From JAJDYQ01 sp942491945 (GTDB lineage: Bacteria > Pseudomonadota > Gammaproteobacteria > JAJDYQ01): DNA of 64,000 nucleotides. The DNA is taken from assembly GCA_942491945.1 (NCBI GenBank), contig CALODD010000037.1, positions 62,001-126,000 of the forward strand, in the 5' to 3' direction. Position numbers and translations under genes: made by a program. Below the pieces are notes generated by a model. The model did not search any database. It saw only the letters and a program-made list of their open reading frames with translations, and was not told the DNA's origin. Every line of letters begins with the position of its first letter. Position 1 is the stretch's first letter. This document shows positions 26,377 to 36,331 of this stretch, piece by piece.

Positions 26377-27663
26377 CTACCTTGCAAGCGGCCGCGAAGT
26401 CGCATGAAACGTATCTGCACGATCAGATTGTGTCAGGGCACCTCTCATCAAGGTCGCGCCGATAATATCAGCCCCCGTTGATCCAATAAATGAAGCATCG
26501 ACGACACCACCATCTACCGAATTTCCAAAATTCTGCACAATCGTACCTGTCAACACAGATCCACTGAACGTACCGCCCGCATCAAAGTTAGGCCCAGTAC
26601 CACCTGTCCATGAGCCCGTCCAGGTTTTATTCGTAAAATTCACTGTCATCCCAATGTTTTTAGTGCCTTTATGAGAACGCCCAATAAAGTTGACCGCACC
26701 CAGATTTGACATCCCGTTAATGGTGGCAGCAGCAGTCGGACGGCCGGCAACAAAACTACCGTTTAATCTACCAGCCCCCTCAGCACCGTTCGCACCTGGA
26801 ACAACTCGGTCGATAAATAAGAAGTTTAGGCGACCTTCCAGACCATCCGGCTCACCGTGACCCGTCGTAAAAGTACTCGGCGCATTAAACCCGAACCAAC
26901 CGGGTGCTTCATTAAGCGCTCCACCATACGTAAAAAAGTTAGTTCCACCCATACCGCCACCAGCAGTTATTTGACCACCAGTAGCTACCCCACCGATTTT
27001 AATTGGGGCCGGAGCAGCAGCACCTTTCATCGATAAATGGATACTCTGTTGAGCATTATTTGTAATTTTCTGCCATGGAGCCACTGGAACCGCAGGTACT
27101 GGATTTATTGCGTCAACCGTTAGCGCACCGCCGCCCAAATTCGAAAAATTTGTTATTGAATAACTCATTGTCGTTACCACGTCTTTAGTGGTATTCACTG
27201 GAACCGTCGTCGGATCAGCATCACTGAGCTTAATAGCCAATCGACCAATTCCACCGACTTGTGGTTTATCGAGAGCACTGTGATTTAAACCACCGGTTGT
27301 AATATCACTAATACGACCTTCAGCCGCTACAAAACCACGGAAGTCACCTTTTGCAAGACGTGTTGTACTGCCTGTATTTGTAGTTCCGGGTCTAAAGTTT
27401 TGCTTCGGGTTATTCGCAACGCCGCTCTGACCTCCGGGACCTTTGCCGTTATTATCACCATTACTGCCGTCATTCTTAACGACAACCAGGCGTCCAGCAG
27501 CCGTCCTGTGAACAACGACGGGCTTAGTACTCGTACCAGCGCCGGCTAACCACGGACCCCAGTCGGTTACATCATCTGCAATCGCTGCTGGTGCAGCTAC
27601 AGCCATTGCTATGGAACAACTTAGTGTTGTTTTACGTCCATTCATGTTTTTCATGTTTACCAT
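26377..27663 (-). CDS. Secreted TbpB-barrel-like protein, probable Slam substrate
   Basis: 428 residues, or slightly fewer from the ATG at 27654. The signal peptide (CSIAMAVAAPAAIADD) has no lipobox Cys, so the product is probably soluble or surface-released. It is rich in G, T, N and A. The C-terminal part ends in a pattern like TbpB beta-barrels: VNFTNKTWTGSW, GGTFSGSVLTGTI, VDASFIGSTGADIIGATLM. Hemophilin-type substrates of type XI secretion have such a barrel. The Slam-like gene is directly upstream on the same strand. The ligand is unknown. Confidence 0.65.
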   Translation of the reverse strand: MVNMKNMNGRKTTLSCSIAMAVAAPAAIADDVTDWGPWLAGAGTSTKPVVVHRTAAGRLVVVKNDGSNGDNNGKGPGGQSGVANNPKQNFRPGTTNTGSTTRLAKGDFRGFVAAEGRISDITTGGLNHSALDKPQVGGIGRLAIKLSDADPTTVPVNTTKDVVTTMSYSITNFSNLGGGALTVDAINPVPAVPVAPWQKITNNAQQSIHLSMKGAAAPAPIKIGGVATGGQITAGGGMGGTNFFTYGGALNEAPGWFGFNAPSTFTTGHGEPDGLEGRLNFLFIDRVVPGANGAEGAGRLNGSFVAGRPTAAATINGMSNLGAVNFIGRSHKGTKNIGMTVNFTNKTWTGSWTGGTGPNFDAGGTFSGSVLTGTIVQNFGNSVDGGVVDASFIGSTGADIIGATLMRGALTQSDRADTFHATSRPLAR

Positions 27664-27735
27664 CCTGCCATCCAGAGATGACTTTAATCCGTTTCTGAAT
27701 TAAATAATTCTAGTTCAGTTTGTAATAACTGCTGT

Positions 27736-29004
27736 TTAGTTCCACTGTTTACCGATACTAATACCGGCCTGCTGGCGATCGTAGGAATAACCAATGGTAT
27801 TGCTATTGTTGTCGGTATCACTGAAATAGCCGCTGACAATCCAGTTCTTCAGACGCCCACTTTGAAAAGTATGATTCACACCCAGTGAAGTAGAACGATA
27901 GGATTCATCACGATCATCAACCGACAGCAATGCGCTTATAGTGTCTTTGTATTTGGTGTCTTTATCTGTATAACGCAGCGATACAGTACCGCCCTTCCAG
28001 GCGTTCCAGCTACCTCCAACAAAGTATTCTTCACCTCGACTAGAGTAAGCATCAACCTTGGCGCTTTCATCAAAACTGGTTACTCCAGCAGATAGCGTGA
28101 CTTTATCGTTGATCTGATAGGCAACAGCCGCACTGATGGCTTTATAGGTACTATCGCGTCCCAAATTATCGTTTGTCTGGTCAGTGTAGTCGCGATCCTG
28201 AACCTCTGCAGATAGACTAATTTCGGCTTTTTTGTATTGCCAGGACACACCTGGAGCAATCGAAACATAGTTCGCTAAATTGGTATTCCCGAGACGAATA
28301 TGATCAGCCTGCAGACTGATGGAACCACGTAGTTCATTTGCGATAACAAATGCTGGGCCGGTACGCACTGTCAGCACATCAAGATCGAAATCATTTTCAG
28401 AATCGTAGTCATCGCGGAAAAAAGCTAAATCTGTCAGCCACATCCAGGCAACGTCTTTGCCGCGCAGTTTGGTCGTTTTGTCAAACAAGTAACGATGGGT
28501 AGCTGACGCGTTGTAATTCGTACCTTCGTCCGACTGAGGATTACTCGTCGCTGGCAATGTCACGCCACCAATTGTTCCAGCACCGGCACCGACATTGACG
28601 TTGTCATCGCTAGTACGGCCGACGAAGATTGAACCTGACCATTTATGCTTCTTACTCTCGTCTTGCAGACGTTGCATGAATTCACGAATCGTGACTTTCA
28701 CACCCTCAGGTGTTTTTGGATCATTCAGAACTTCTTCTGCCATGCCGCGCGCTTCCTGGAAATTCAGGGTATAAAAACGAGTCAGAGCAAGTTCCAGACG
28801 AGCACGCGCAAGTGACGGCTCCTTATTAACAATTTGCTGAAGCAGGCCTACCGCGTCATGATAGTTACCCTGCTCACGTTGCTGCAGTGCTTCATCGAAC
28901 GCTTTCTGGATATCTTCAGAGACTGCATACGCAGGCGCTGCGACAGCTAGCGATAACACTAAGGCCGTCGATAAAGAAACCAATTGTTGTTTTAGTGAGC
29001 GCAT
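27736..29004 (-). CDS. Slam-like outer-membrane translocator (type XI secretion)
   Basis: From ATG 29004, behind a GGGGGGAG ribosome-binding site, 422 residues; a longer in-frame start lies at 29088. A signal peptide, then TPR-type helices (about 35-130, ALQQREQGNYHDAVGLLQQIV), then a C-terminal beta-barrel of alternating residues ending GISIGKQWN with aromatic-rich strands. This is the Slam/DUF560 layout: periplasmic TPR plus outer-membrane barrel that exports TbpB-barrel proteins. The downstream gene is a matching candidate substrate 72 bases away. Confidence 0.78.
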   Translation of the reverse strand: MRSLKQQLVSLSTALVLSLAVAAPAYAVSEDIQKAFDEALQQREQGNYHDAVGLLQQIVNKEPSLARARLELALTRFYTLNFQEARGMAEEVLNDPKTPEGVKVTIREFMQRLQDESKKHKWSGSIFVGRTSDDNVNVGAGAGTIGGVTLPATSNPQSDEGTNYNASATHRYLFDKTTKLRGKDVAWMWLTDLAFFRDDYDSENDFDLDVLTVRTGPAFVIANELRGSISLQADHIRLGNTNLANYVSIAPGVSWQYKKAEISLSAEVQDRDYTDQTNDNLGRDSTYKAISAAVAYQINDKVTLSAGVTSFDESAKVDAYSSRGEEYFVGGSWNAWKGGTVSLRYTDKDTKYKDTISALLSVDDRDESYRSTSLGVNHTFQSGRLKNWIVSGYFSDTDNNSNTIGYSYDRQQAGISIGKQWN

Positions 29005-29186
29005 TACTCCCCCCAGAGATGATAAAAGTGCGCTAGTCGCATAATGTATTGCATACGGACTACCATTAAATAGATAGCAATAATTCACAATATGATAAAT
29101 GTACTACCAATCCAGATATAATAGGGTAATAGCCTACATATTTAAATAGAAGATTTCAAAAGTCTACACACTAATTAACCGGATAA

Positions 29187-29855
29187 ATGTTACTTAAAAT
29201 TAACCATCACAAGCTCAGAGAGCCGTTGTCACTTCGTCAGGGCTCCAGCGATGAACACAACTATCAACAGATTTTTGTCGACGATGAATACTGTATTGAG
29301 ACGAAGATTGCCCCAAAAACCATAGTAGATCTTGGGGCGAATATCGGTTTGTCAGCGATCTGGTTTGCTTCGCACTACCCAGACAGCCTTATTATTGCAA
29401 TTGAACCAGAACGGTCGAATTACCAATTACTAGCGGAGAACGCCTCTGTCTACGAAAATATTCGGACACTGCGTGCCGCAGTCTGGTTTGAAGAGACTGA
29501 GCTTCATCTTACAGATCCGGGAAAGGGCCACTGGGGGTTTCAAACTCAAGAACAAGACTCCCCTAATGCATTCGATCGCATCAGCACCGTAACTGTCCGA
29601 TCAATTATGAAAAACCACAATATCAATCACATCGATATTCTAAAAATCGATATTGAAGGCGCTGAAGTCGAATTACTTTCAGATAATTCCCAATGGATCT
29701 CTCAGGTGAATATGATCATCATTGAACTGCATGATCGTTTTCGCGAGGGGTGCCAGGAAGCCCTGCATAACATTGCACACCATTTTGATCAGCAATGGCA
29801 ACAGGGCGAAAATATCGTACTGGCGAAATCTTCGTTTATTAACAGGGCGGCCTAA
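29187..29855 (+). CDS. FkbM family methyltransferase
   Basis: 222 residues. The SAM site is IVDLGANIGLSAIWFA, with an acidic residue in IIAIEPE, and the FkbM signature IDILKIDIEGAEVELL is present. Such enzymes O-methylate sugars or other small groups, often in surface glycan clusters, which fits the GT2 and adenylate-forming genes nearby. It is transcribed divergently from the Slam-like gene across a 182-base spacer, and its last four bases overlap the convergent gene at 29852-31234. Confidence 0.88.
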   Translation: MLLKINHHKLREPLSLRQGSSDEHNYQQIFVDDEYCIETKIAPKTIVDLGANIGLSAIWFASHYPDSLIIAIEPERSNYQLLAENASVYENIRTLRAAVWFEETELHLTDPGKGHWGFQTQEQDSPNAFDRISTVTVRSIMKNHNINHIDILKIDIEGAEVELLSDNSQWISQVNMIIIELHDRFREGCQEALHNIAHHFDQQWQQGENIVLAKSSFINRAA

Positions 29856-31234
29856 TCCAGCTCACTCATGAAATCTTCGTATTTACCAGATGCTGACCTG
29901 GGAATATCATCGACGTAGCGATAGTTGATTTTGAATGGATAACCCAGGCTCTCTTGCAAGACGTCATCCATTTTTCGAGTCTGCTCATAATCCAGAGATT
30001 CTGACAACACCAGCTGCAATTCCAGTGTATCCAATGTTTTCTGGATTAATCGGTACTGACGAATATCTGCTATCGCATTGAACCGTCCATCCTCCATCAT
30101 CGGCCAGAAATAAGCACCATCGGGGCGTCGTAACATATTTCGTGCACGACCATAGACGCGGTTCAGCACAGGCAGGGTTCGCCCGCAACTACAGGCATTA
30201 CCCAGTTCTGCGTAATCCCCCACTTCGTATCGAATTAAGGGCGTTGCGAAACTGTGCAAAGAGGTTATGACCACTCGGCCTGTTTGTCCTGGTAAACAAG
30301 GTTCATCATTCTCATCGAGAATTTCGATGTAATTGGCTTCGGCTAGCTGATGATAATGGTCCTGTTCGGGGCACTGCAAAGCCAAATGACCCGTCTCTTG
30401 TGCTGAATAAACATCTTGCAGTTCCGCGCCAAGCACTTCTTCGCACAGTTGCCGCAAACCATCAGGCAACTGTTCTGCCATGGTCACAACGACCTTTATC
30501 GACAGTGATTCATCACGAGACTGCAGAATACGACAAATTGCCCGTAGGTTGCTCGGGTAGGTCAACAAGTATTGCGGTCGCTCTTTCAATAACCAGTCGA
30601 CCTGCTCGCCAACGTCATCAATCACGTTTTTAACAGCACACTCGCCACTCTTAAACGCCATTGCTGTCGCTGAACCCCAGTCATCCAGGATGTACTCAGT
30701 CGATGCCTCGTGCGTATTCCCCAGGAAACGGATAACTGCAACTTTGTCACCTACTTCCCGCTGATGCCAGATATCGTCACGCATACTCTGCGCCATCCAC
30801 ATCAACTGATTAACTTCCGTTCGATACACCGTAATCGATTTACCCGTTGAGCCCGAGGTACTGACTGAACTAATACCGCCATGCTCTTCAGGAGTGCGGT
30901 TGCAGCTAATCTCTGATAGGTTCTGCTGCAACTCGGTACGCGTGAGTATCGGTAACCTGCACAGGAAATCCGCATCAATCTTCATCCCCTGCCGATAATT
31001 AACCTGATCTAGTCGTTCTCGATACCAGAGACTGTGCTTCCAGGCATGTTCAAAGAGCAATCCCAGCTGACGAAACTGCAGCCACTGAATTTCCTCCAGC
31101 GGCATTCGCTCCGATTGCTGCAGCTGGCGTTGCATAGCGAGTAATGTCGCATTCTCTGATGTAGGGACACCGGGCCAGACGATATTGGGAATTGCGGTCT
31201 TCACTTGCATCGCACTAGTGTGCCGGAACGACAT
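29852..31234 (-). CDS. PaaK/CapK-like adenylate-forming enzyme (paralogue 3)
   Basis: 460 residues, third paralogue of the 21-31 kb module. SVSTSGSTGKSITVYRTE is the ATP loop, SLHSFATPLIRYEVGDYAELG and SCGRT follow, and the C-terminus is SASGKYEDFMSELD with the catalytic Lys. It stands alone on the minus strand, separated from the other two by the Slam pair. The acid substrate is not predictable from motifs. Confidence 0.85.
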   Translation of the reverse strand: MSFRHTSAMQVKTAIPNIVWPGVPTSENATLLAMQRQLQQSERMPLEEIQWLQFRQLGLLFEHAWKHSLWYRERLDQVNYRQGMKIDADFLCRLPILTRTELQQNLSEISCNRTPEEHGGISSVSTSGSTGKSITVYRTEVNQLMWMAQSMRDDIWHQREVGDKVAVIRFLGNTHEASTEYILDDWGSATAMAFKSGECAVKNVIDDVGEQVDWLLKERPQYLLTYPSNLRAICRILQSRDESLSIKVVVTMAEQLPDGLRQLCEEVLGAELQDVYSAQETGHLALQCPEQDHYHQLAEANYIEILDENDEPCLPGQTGRVVITSLHSFATPLIRYEVGDYAELGNACSCGRTLPVLNRVYGRARNMLRRPDGAYFWPMMEDGRFNAIADIRQYRLIQKTLDTLELQLVLSESLDYEQTRKMDDVLQESLGYPFKINYRYVDDIPRSASGKYEDFMSELD

Positions 31235-31277
31235 TTATTAAGCTATGATTCGCCCGTCATAAATCGATTAGACCATC

Positions 31278-31478
31278 ATGAACATTACTTTAAACGGCGA
31301 CACACATCCGCTTGACGAGCAAGCCACGGTTCAAACTTTGATTGAACAGCAGGGTCTGATCGGCAAACGCATTGCTGTCGAAGTTAATCAGGAAATCGTG
31401 CCGCGCAGTTTGCATGAGGAGCACCAGCTGCAGGACGGGGATCAGGTAGAAATCGTTCACGCCATCGGTGGTGGCTAA
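31278..31478 (+). CDS. thiS: Thiamine biosynthesis sulfur carrier ThiS
   Basis: 66 residues, the usual size. Ubiquitin-like beta-grasp fold ending in IGGG, whose C-terminal glycine is adenylated and thiocarboxylated to carry sulfur for the thiazole ring. It lies just upstream of thiG, with a 105-base spacer that holds no gene. Confidence 0.95.
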   Translation: MNITLNGDTHPLDEQATVQTLIEQQGLIGKRIAVEVNQEIVPRSLHEEHQLQDGDQVEIVHAIGGG

Positions 31479-31583
31479 GAACATTTGAATACCGCGCACA
31501 TTGGGAATCTGGCTCAAGTACGATAGACTTCCACACCTCGTCAGGACGACGATTTTCTTACACTCTCAACACGTGTTTATAAA

Positions 31584-32366
31584 ATGACGACAGATATTCT
31601 TAAAGTCGGTGAACGGGAATTCACCTCACGCCTGCTGGTTGGCACAGGCAAATATAAAGATATGGAAGAAACCCGTCTGGCGATTGAAGCCAGTGGTGCT
31701 GAAATTGTGACGGTGGCAATTCGCCGCAGCAATATCGGCCAGAATCCGGATGAACCCAATCTGCTGGAAGTCATACCACCTGAGAAGTACACCATACTGC
31801 CCAATACCGCGGGCTGCTATACGGTTGAAGATACCGTGCGCACCTGTCGTCTGGCGCGTGAACTACTCGATGGGCACGACCTCGTAAAACTGGAAGTCCT
31901 GGGTGATGAAAAAACCCTGTTTCCAGATATCACCGCTACTCTGGAAGCCACTGAAATTCTGGTCAAAGATGGTTTTAAAATCATGGTCTATACCAATGAT
32001 GACCCCATCATTGCCAAACGTCTGGAAGAAATGGGTTGTGTCGCTGTGATGCCTCTGGCTGCTCCAATTGGCTCTGGCCTCGGCATTCGTAATCCTTACA
32101 ACATTCTGGAAATCGTCGAAAACGCCAACGTGCCAATTATCGTTGATGCCGGTGTCGGTACAGCTTCTGATGCGGCGGTTGCTATGGAACTGGGTTGTGA
32201 CGGCGTGCTGATGAATACTGCTATTGCTGCCGCTCAGGATCCAGTTCTGATGGCTTCTGCAATGAAGAAAGGTATTGAGGCCGGACGTGAAGCTTTCAAA
32301 GCGGGTCGCATGCCACGCAAACGCTATGCGTCGGCATCGTCTCCAATCGACGGCACATTCTTCTAA
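31584..32366 (+). CDS. thiG: Thiazole synthase ThiG
   Basis: 260 residues. KVGEREFTSRLLVGTGKY at the N-terminus, the Schiff-base Lys in HDLVKLEVLGD and PLAAPIGSGLGIRNPYN are ThiG hallmarks; VDAGVGTASDAAVAMELG binds phosphate. It builds thiazole phosphate from DXP, ThiS-thiocarboxylate and dehydroglycine. Sits in thiS-thiG-trmB, an arrangement common in gammaproteobacteria. Confidence 0.97.
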   Translation: MTTDILKVGEREFTSRLLVGTGKYKDMEETRLAIEASGAEIVTVAIRRSNIGQNPDEPNLLEVIPPEKYTILPNTAGCYTVEDTVRTCRLARELLDGHDLVKLEVLGDEKTLFPDITATLEATEILVKDGFKIMVYTNDDPIIAKRLEEMGCVAVMPLAAPIGSGLGIRNPYNILEIVENANVPIIVDAGVGTASDAAVAMELGCDGVLMNTAIAAAQDPVLMASAMKKGIEAGREAFKAGRMPRKRYASASSPIDGTFF

Positions 32367-32411
32367 ACCATTTGCTGAGATAACTTCAGCAAACGGTTTA
32401 AATATTCAATC

Positions 32412-33092
32412 ATGGAAGAAAACTCCCGGGCGCATCATCGCCCTATCCGTAGTTTTGTTAAACGCGAAGGACGGCTAACTCCAGGTCAGGAACGCGCGCT
32501 TAAGGAACTGCTGCCTAAATATCAGCTACCAGATAGCAAGAATACTCTGGATCTGGCCACAGTCTTTGGTAATGACAACCCCGTGATCATGGAAATTGGT
32601 TTTGGCAATGGCAAGCTACTGGCACAACAGGCTCAAGATCACCCGGATTACAATTTCATCGGCCTGGAGGTGCATCGGCCCGGTGTTGGACATCTGCTGC
32701 AAAAGCTCGAACAGAACAATTCTGAGAACGTCCGCATTGCCAATGAGGATGCTATTGAAGTCCTGACGCAGTTAATCCCTGAACATAGCCTCTATGCTCT
32801 GTGGTTGTTCTTCCCTGACCCATGGCCAAAGAAAAAACATCATAAACGTCGTATCGTTAACCCACGTTTTCTCAAGCTGGTACATCAGCGATTAATCGAT
32901 ACTGGCATGCTGCATATGGCAACAGATTGGCAAGACTATGCCGAACATATGCAATTAGAAGTGGATGCATCCAATCTATATCGCGAAGCAGATATATCCT
33001 CTTATCCTTTTCAACGACCACAAACCCATTTTGAACAACGAGGTCTTCGTAAAGGCCACAAAATTAAAGACCTGTTTTATCAGAAAAAATAA
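32412..33092 (+). CDS. trmB: tRNA (guanine-N7)-methyltransferase TrmB
   Basis: 226 residues. The SAM site is IMEIGFGNGKLL, followed by the family signature FFPDPWPKKKHHKRRIVN and the C-terminal segment KGHKIKDLFYQKK. It makes m7G46 in tRNA. It starts 45 bases after thiG, so the two are probably co-transcribed. Confidence 0.97.
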   Translation: MEENSRAHHRPIRSFVKREGRLTPGQERALKELLPKYQLPDSKNTLDLATVFGNDNPVIMEIGFGNGKLLAQQAQDHPDYNFIGLEVHRPGVGHLLQKLEQNNSENVRIANEDAIEVLTQLIPEHSLYALWLFFPDPWPKKKHHKRRIVNPRFLKLVHQRLIDTGMLHMATDWQDYAEHMQLEVDASNLYREADISSYPFQRPQTHFEQRGLRKGHKIKDLFYQKK

Positions 33093-33182
33093 GGTCAAAG
33101 ATTGTTACTCGATATTGGTACAACCGAATTGCTGGTATATTAACCAGTTGAATATGAAGACATAGCTAAATACGATTTTTTC

Positions 33183-35696
33183 ATGGCAATTTTGGGATCA
33201 TTCAGTCTTGGCGGCGCGCTAGACAAAATACTGACCACAGGCGATATTGAAGCGCCTGCAGTTCAGTCCGCGCTGAAGAAACTGACTGATAACCCCAAGG
33301 CCGCGATGGAGAAAGTGCTCAATGTAATCGCTTCCGGTCCGAGACTGCATCACTCAACAGCGTATAAGCTGGTTAGCCGCTTACTGGACAACACAACGGT
33401 TGGCATGGTGATGCAGGCATTACCCTCCTTTCCCGATGACGCTCAGGCACAAATTGCTACAACTCTAAATACCAGCAATCAATATGACCCACATTTGTTA
33501 CTACCGTATTTGCGCACACCACTAAATACCTCACTCTGTAAAGATATGCTCACAGCGCATCGCCGAGATTTTAAAGCTGCAAAATTACTCTCCGCAGTCA
33601 TCAAAATTGACCCGGATTTACAGGACAATGTATTCGAACTCATTCATGCCAATGTCGATGAAACAGCGCTTGCTGAAGCGATCGCCCTGAGTCATAGCAA
33701 AGACGACAATATTCGAACACAGGTCACCAGCATCATCGCCGAGTTTGACAATCCGGCGGCCCAGGAAGCACTGATGACCCTGTTGAATGACAACAGTCAA
33801 AAGGTTCGTCTTAATGCCCTGCGAGGTCTTGTCAAAATACGTGCTGATCTAGCAACAGGTGATTTATTCCGTTTGATGTCAAAAGCAAAGAAAGAAGAAT
33901 CGCCTTTAGTAAAGGCATTAATTAGCTGCTCCACCGACCCTAAGCTACTAGAAAACTTCATCGAGGCACTATTCGCACCGAAAGGCAAAATGAAGCCACT
34001 TGCCATCGCTGGCCTGTCTGAATTAATGAATAAAGACGTGCTATATGAAATTTTTTACGAATTGCATGATAAGCCAGAAGCCACGCAGGATTCTATGATC
34101 CGTTCACTACAGGATGCAGGTGGCGAAAAGTTTCTGACGGCCGCCAATGAATTACTCAGTCACTACGACGAAGATATACGACGACTGGCGGCGAATGCAT
34201 TCCATGAACAGGATACCGGTGAAGAAACTGTGATTGAAGGTATGTTGAATGGCCTAGCCGTCGACATACCTAACAATTTAAAGCTGGAATACATTGAAAA
34301 ACTCGGACACGCTGGTGTCACTAGCGCAGTCGATCCACTCATTAAAATTTTAGGCAGCGAAGACACCGAACTATTCGCGCCTTCGCTAGATGCACTGGCA
34401 AGTATTGGCGACCCAAAAGCACTGGCTGCGGCTTTTGAAGCTCTGAACGCCAAAGACATTGAAATCCAGACAAGTGCGCTGAAGTGTCTAAATGCCATTA
34501 CACCAGACAAGTTTGCTGAACGCTTACGTGACCAGTTATTAGAGCTATCCAACCATGTCCATGAAGATGTCATAGAGGAACTAGTCAATACGGTTGAAAC
34601 ACTGACTGACAAGCACAACCTTCGCACCACAACGCATTACAAACGCACGATTGAGTCGCTTAAAAAATCCGATAACGATGAATTTGGATTTGCGCCCGAA
34701 GCTTCGTCAGCGAATAGCATGTTTGCTCCTGAAGAAGAATCGAGTTCGTCTTACTCCATGTTCGGTAAGGATGAAGCTGATAATGGCGTCTTTGGCGTGG
34801 TCGATGAAACCGATAGCGGATCTGGAGATGAATCAGCTGAGCCAGCAGAAGAACCTGTCTTTGCGGTCAATCTCGAAGAAGGGCTAGTACTGAATGACCG
34901 CTATGAGTTGATCCGAGAAATTGGCCGTGGTGGTTATGGTTCCGTCTGGCTAATAAAAGACAACTTCATCCAGGAAGAAATGGTGATGAAGTTTCTTCAT
35001 CAACAGCTGGTATCAGACGATATTGCTATTGAACGTTTTATTCGCGAGCTACGACTGGCACGAAAGATTACTCACAAGAACATTATTCGTTTGTTCGACT
35101 ATCTCGATCTAGGCAAGGTCACTGCGATCTCCATGGAATACTTCGAGGGCGCAGCACTCTCCAGCCTCATCAAAGACGGGCCGATAGAAATTAATGCGAT
35201 TGCCAAGATTGCATCCATCACCTGCGATGCCCTGCATTCGGCGCATGAAGCCGGCGTTATTCACCGCGATATGAAACCGGCAAACATTCTGGTCGACACT
35301 AACCATGAAATAAAAATTGTCGACTTCGGCATTGCAGCGGCCAGCAAACATGCAGAATCCAGACTAACCCGTACCGGTACTCTCATTGGTACGCCGACCT
35401 ATATTTCACCCGAGCAAATTCAGGGTAAAGCGGTTGATGCCAGAACGGACATCTATAGTCTGGGCATCATCATGTACGAAATGTTATCCGGCTCACCGCC
35501 ATATCTGGCTGATGACCCGATGGCACTAATTTTCATGCATGTTGAAGGCAGTGCACGACGAATTGATGACGTCAATCCGCTGGTTCCAAAGGAATTCGCT
35601 GATATCGTTCATAAGTGCATATTGCCTGATCCTGATGAACGCTTTCAGAGCATGCTAGAACTACGCGAAGCAATTTCTCAAACAGGTTTAGCCTGA
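33183..35696 (+). CDS. HEAT-repeat/Ser-Thr protein kinase fusion
   Basis: 837 residues. About 1-480 is a run of helical HEAT/PBS-lyase-type repeats (EALMTLLNDNSQKVRLNALRGL, DPLIKILGSEDTELFAPSLDAL-like units). An acidic, Ser-rich linker follows (about 490-560), then a complete kinase domain (about 570-835): IGRGGYGSVWLIKD, HRDMKPANIL, DFG and SPEQI. No receiver domain and no membrane segment, so cytoplasmic. It differs from the receiver-kinase family at 9-19 kb. The HEAT part is a likely scaffold for partner binding; partners are unknown. Confidence 0.9.
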   Translation: MAILGSFSLGGALDKILTTGDIEAPAVQSALKKLTDNPKAAMEKVLNVIASGPRLHHSTAYKLVSRLLDNTTVGMVMQALPSFPDDAQAQIATTLNTSNQYDPHLLLPYLRTPLNTSLCKDMLTAHRRDFKAAKLLSAVIKIDPDLQDNVFELIHANVDETALAEAIALSHSKDDNIRTQVTSIIAEFDNPAAQEALMTLLNDNSQKVRLNALRGLVKIRADLATGDLFRLMSKAKKEESPLVKALISCSTDPKLLENFIEALFAPKGKMKPLAIAGLSELMNKDVLYEIFYELHDKPEATQDSMIRSLQDAGGEKFLTAANELLSHYDEDIRRLAANAFHEQDTGEETVIEGMLNGLAVDIPNNLKLEYIEKLGHAGVTSAVDPLIKILGSEDTELFAPSLDALASIGDPKALAAAFEALNAKDIEIQTSALKCLNAITPDKFAERLRDQLLELSNHVHEDVIEELVNTVETLTDKHNLRTTTHYKRTIESLKKSDNDEFGFAPEASSANSMFAPEEESSSSYSMFGKDEADNGVFGVVDETDSGSGDESAEPAEEPVFAVNLEEGLVLNDRYELIREIGRGGYGSVWLIKDNFIQEEMVMKFLHQQLVSDDIAIERFIRELRLARKITHKNIIRLFDYLDLGKVTAISMEYFEGAALSSLIKDGPIEINAIAKIASITCDALHSAHEAGVIHRDMKPANILVDTNHEIKIVDFGIAAASKHAESRLTRTGTLIGTPTYISPEQIQGKAVDARTDIYSLGIIMYEMLSGSPPYLADDPMALIFMHVEGSARRIDDVNPLVPKEFADIVHKCILPDPDERFQSMLELREAISQTGLA

Positions 35697-35722
35697 ATAA
35701 TCGCATCTCCAGGTAACAGGCT

Positions 35723-36331
35723 TTGCTAGATATCCAGAATCTTAAGACCTGTTGCCACGATAACATCTGTCTTACTGTTACTTTAGGTGAATCCATTAGC
35801 ATTGGCGGGCCATCCGGCTGTGGAAAGAGCGTTTTCCTTAGAGCAGTGAGTGATCTCGACCCACACGAAGGTAGCATCACTCTCGACAATCAGAACCAGC
35901 AGGACACACCAGCTCCACAATGGCGTAAGCAAGTGGGCTTCCTACCGGCAGAATATTTCTTCTGGACTGAAACTGTCACAACCTGCTTCGATGACACACA
36001 GCAACCCGGCTGGCTGTCTTCATCCATGCTGGAACTTGGATTGAATACTTCAATTTTAGCGCGTCCGGTAAACCAGCTTTCAGCTGGAGAAAAACAGCGT
36101 ATGGCCTTTCTGCGCTTACTGATGAATCAACCACGCTGCCTGTTACTTGATGAGTCATGTTCACATCTCGATGACGAAACAACGTTAGCCGTTGAAAAAA
36201 TCATTCTGAATTACCAACAGCAATCTAACGCTATGGTCATATGGGTAAGTCATGACAAGCAACAACGGCAACGAGTTGCTTCACGTCACTTAATGCTGAC
36301 AGATACCGGGCTGGTAGAGGCATCGTCATGA
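35723..36331 (+). CDS. ABC transporter ATP-binding protein, FetA/YbbL-like
   Basis: 202 residues starting at TTG 35723 with AGGTAACAGG upstream. Walker A is GGPSGCGKS, signature LSAGEKQR, Walker B CLLLDES with the catalytic Glu, and the switch His is in WVSHD. Partner of the following FetB/YbbM-like permease (4-base overlap); the E. coli pair is linked to iron export and peroxide resistance. Substrate not certain here. Confidence 0.85.
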   Translation: MLDIQNLKTCCHDNICLTVTLGESISIGGPSGCGKSVFLRAVSDLDPHEGSITLDNQNQQDTPAPQWRKQVGFLPAEYFFWTETVTTCFDDTQQPGWLSSSMLELGLNTSILARPVNQLSAGEKQRMAFLRLLMNQPRCLLLDESCSHLDDETTLAVEKIILNYQQQSNAMVIWVSHDKQQRQRVASRHLMLTDTGLVEASS

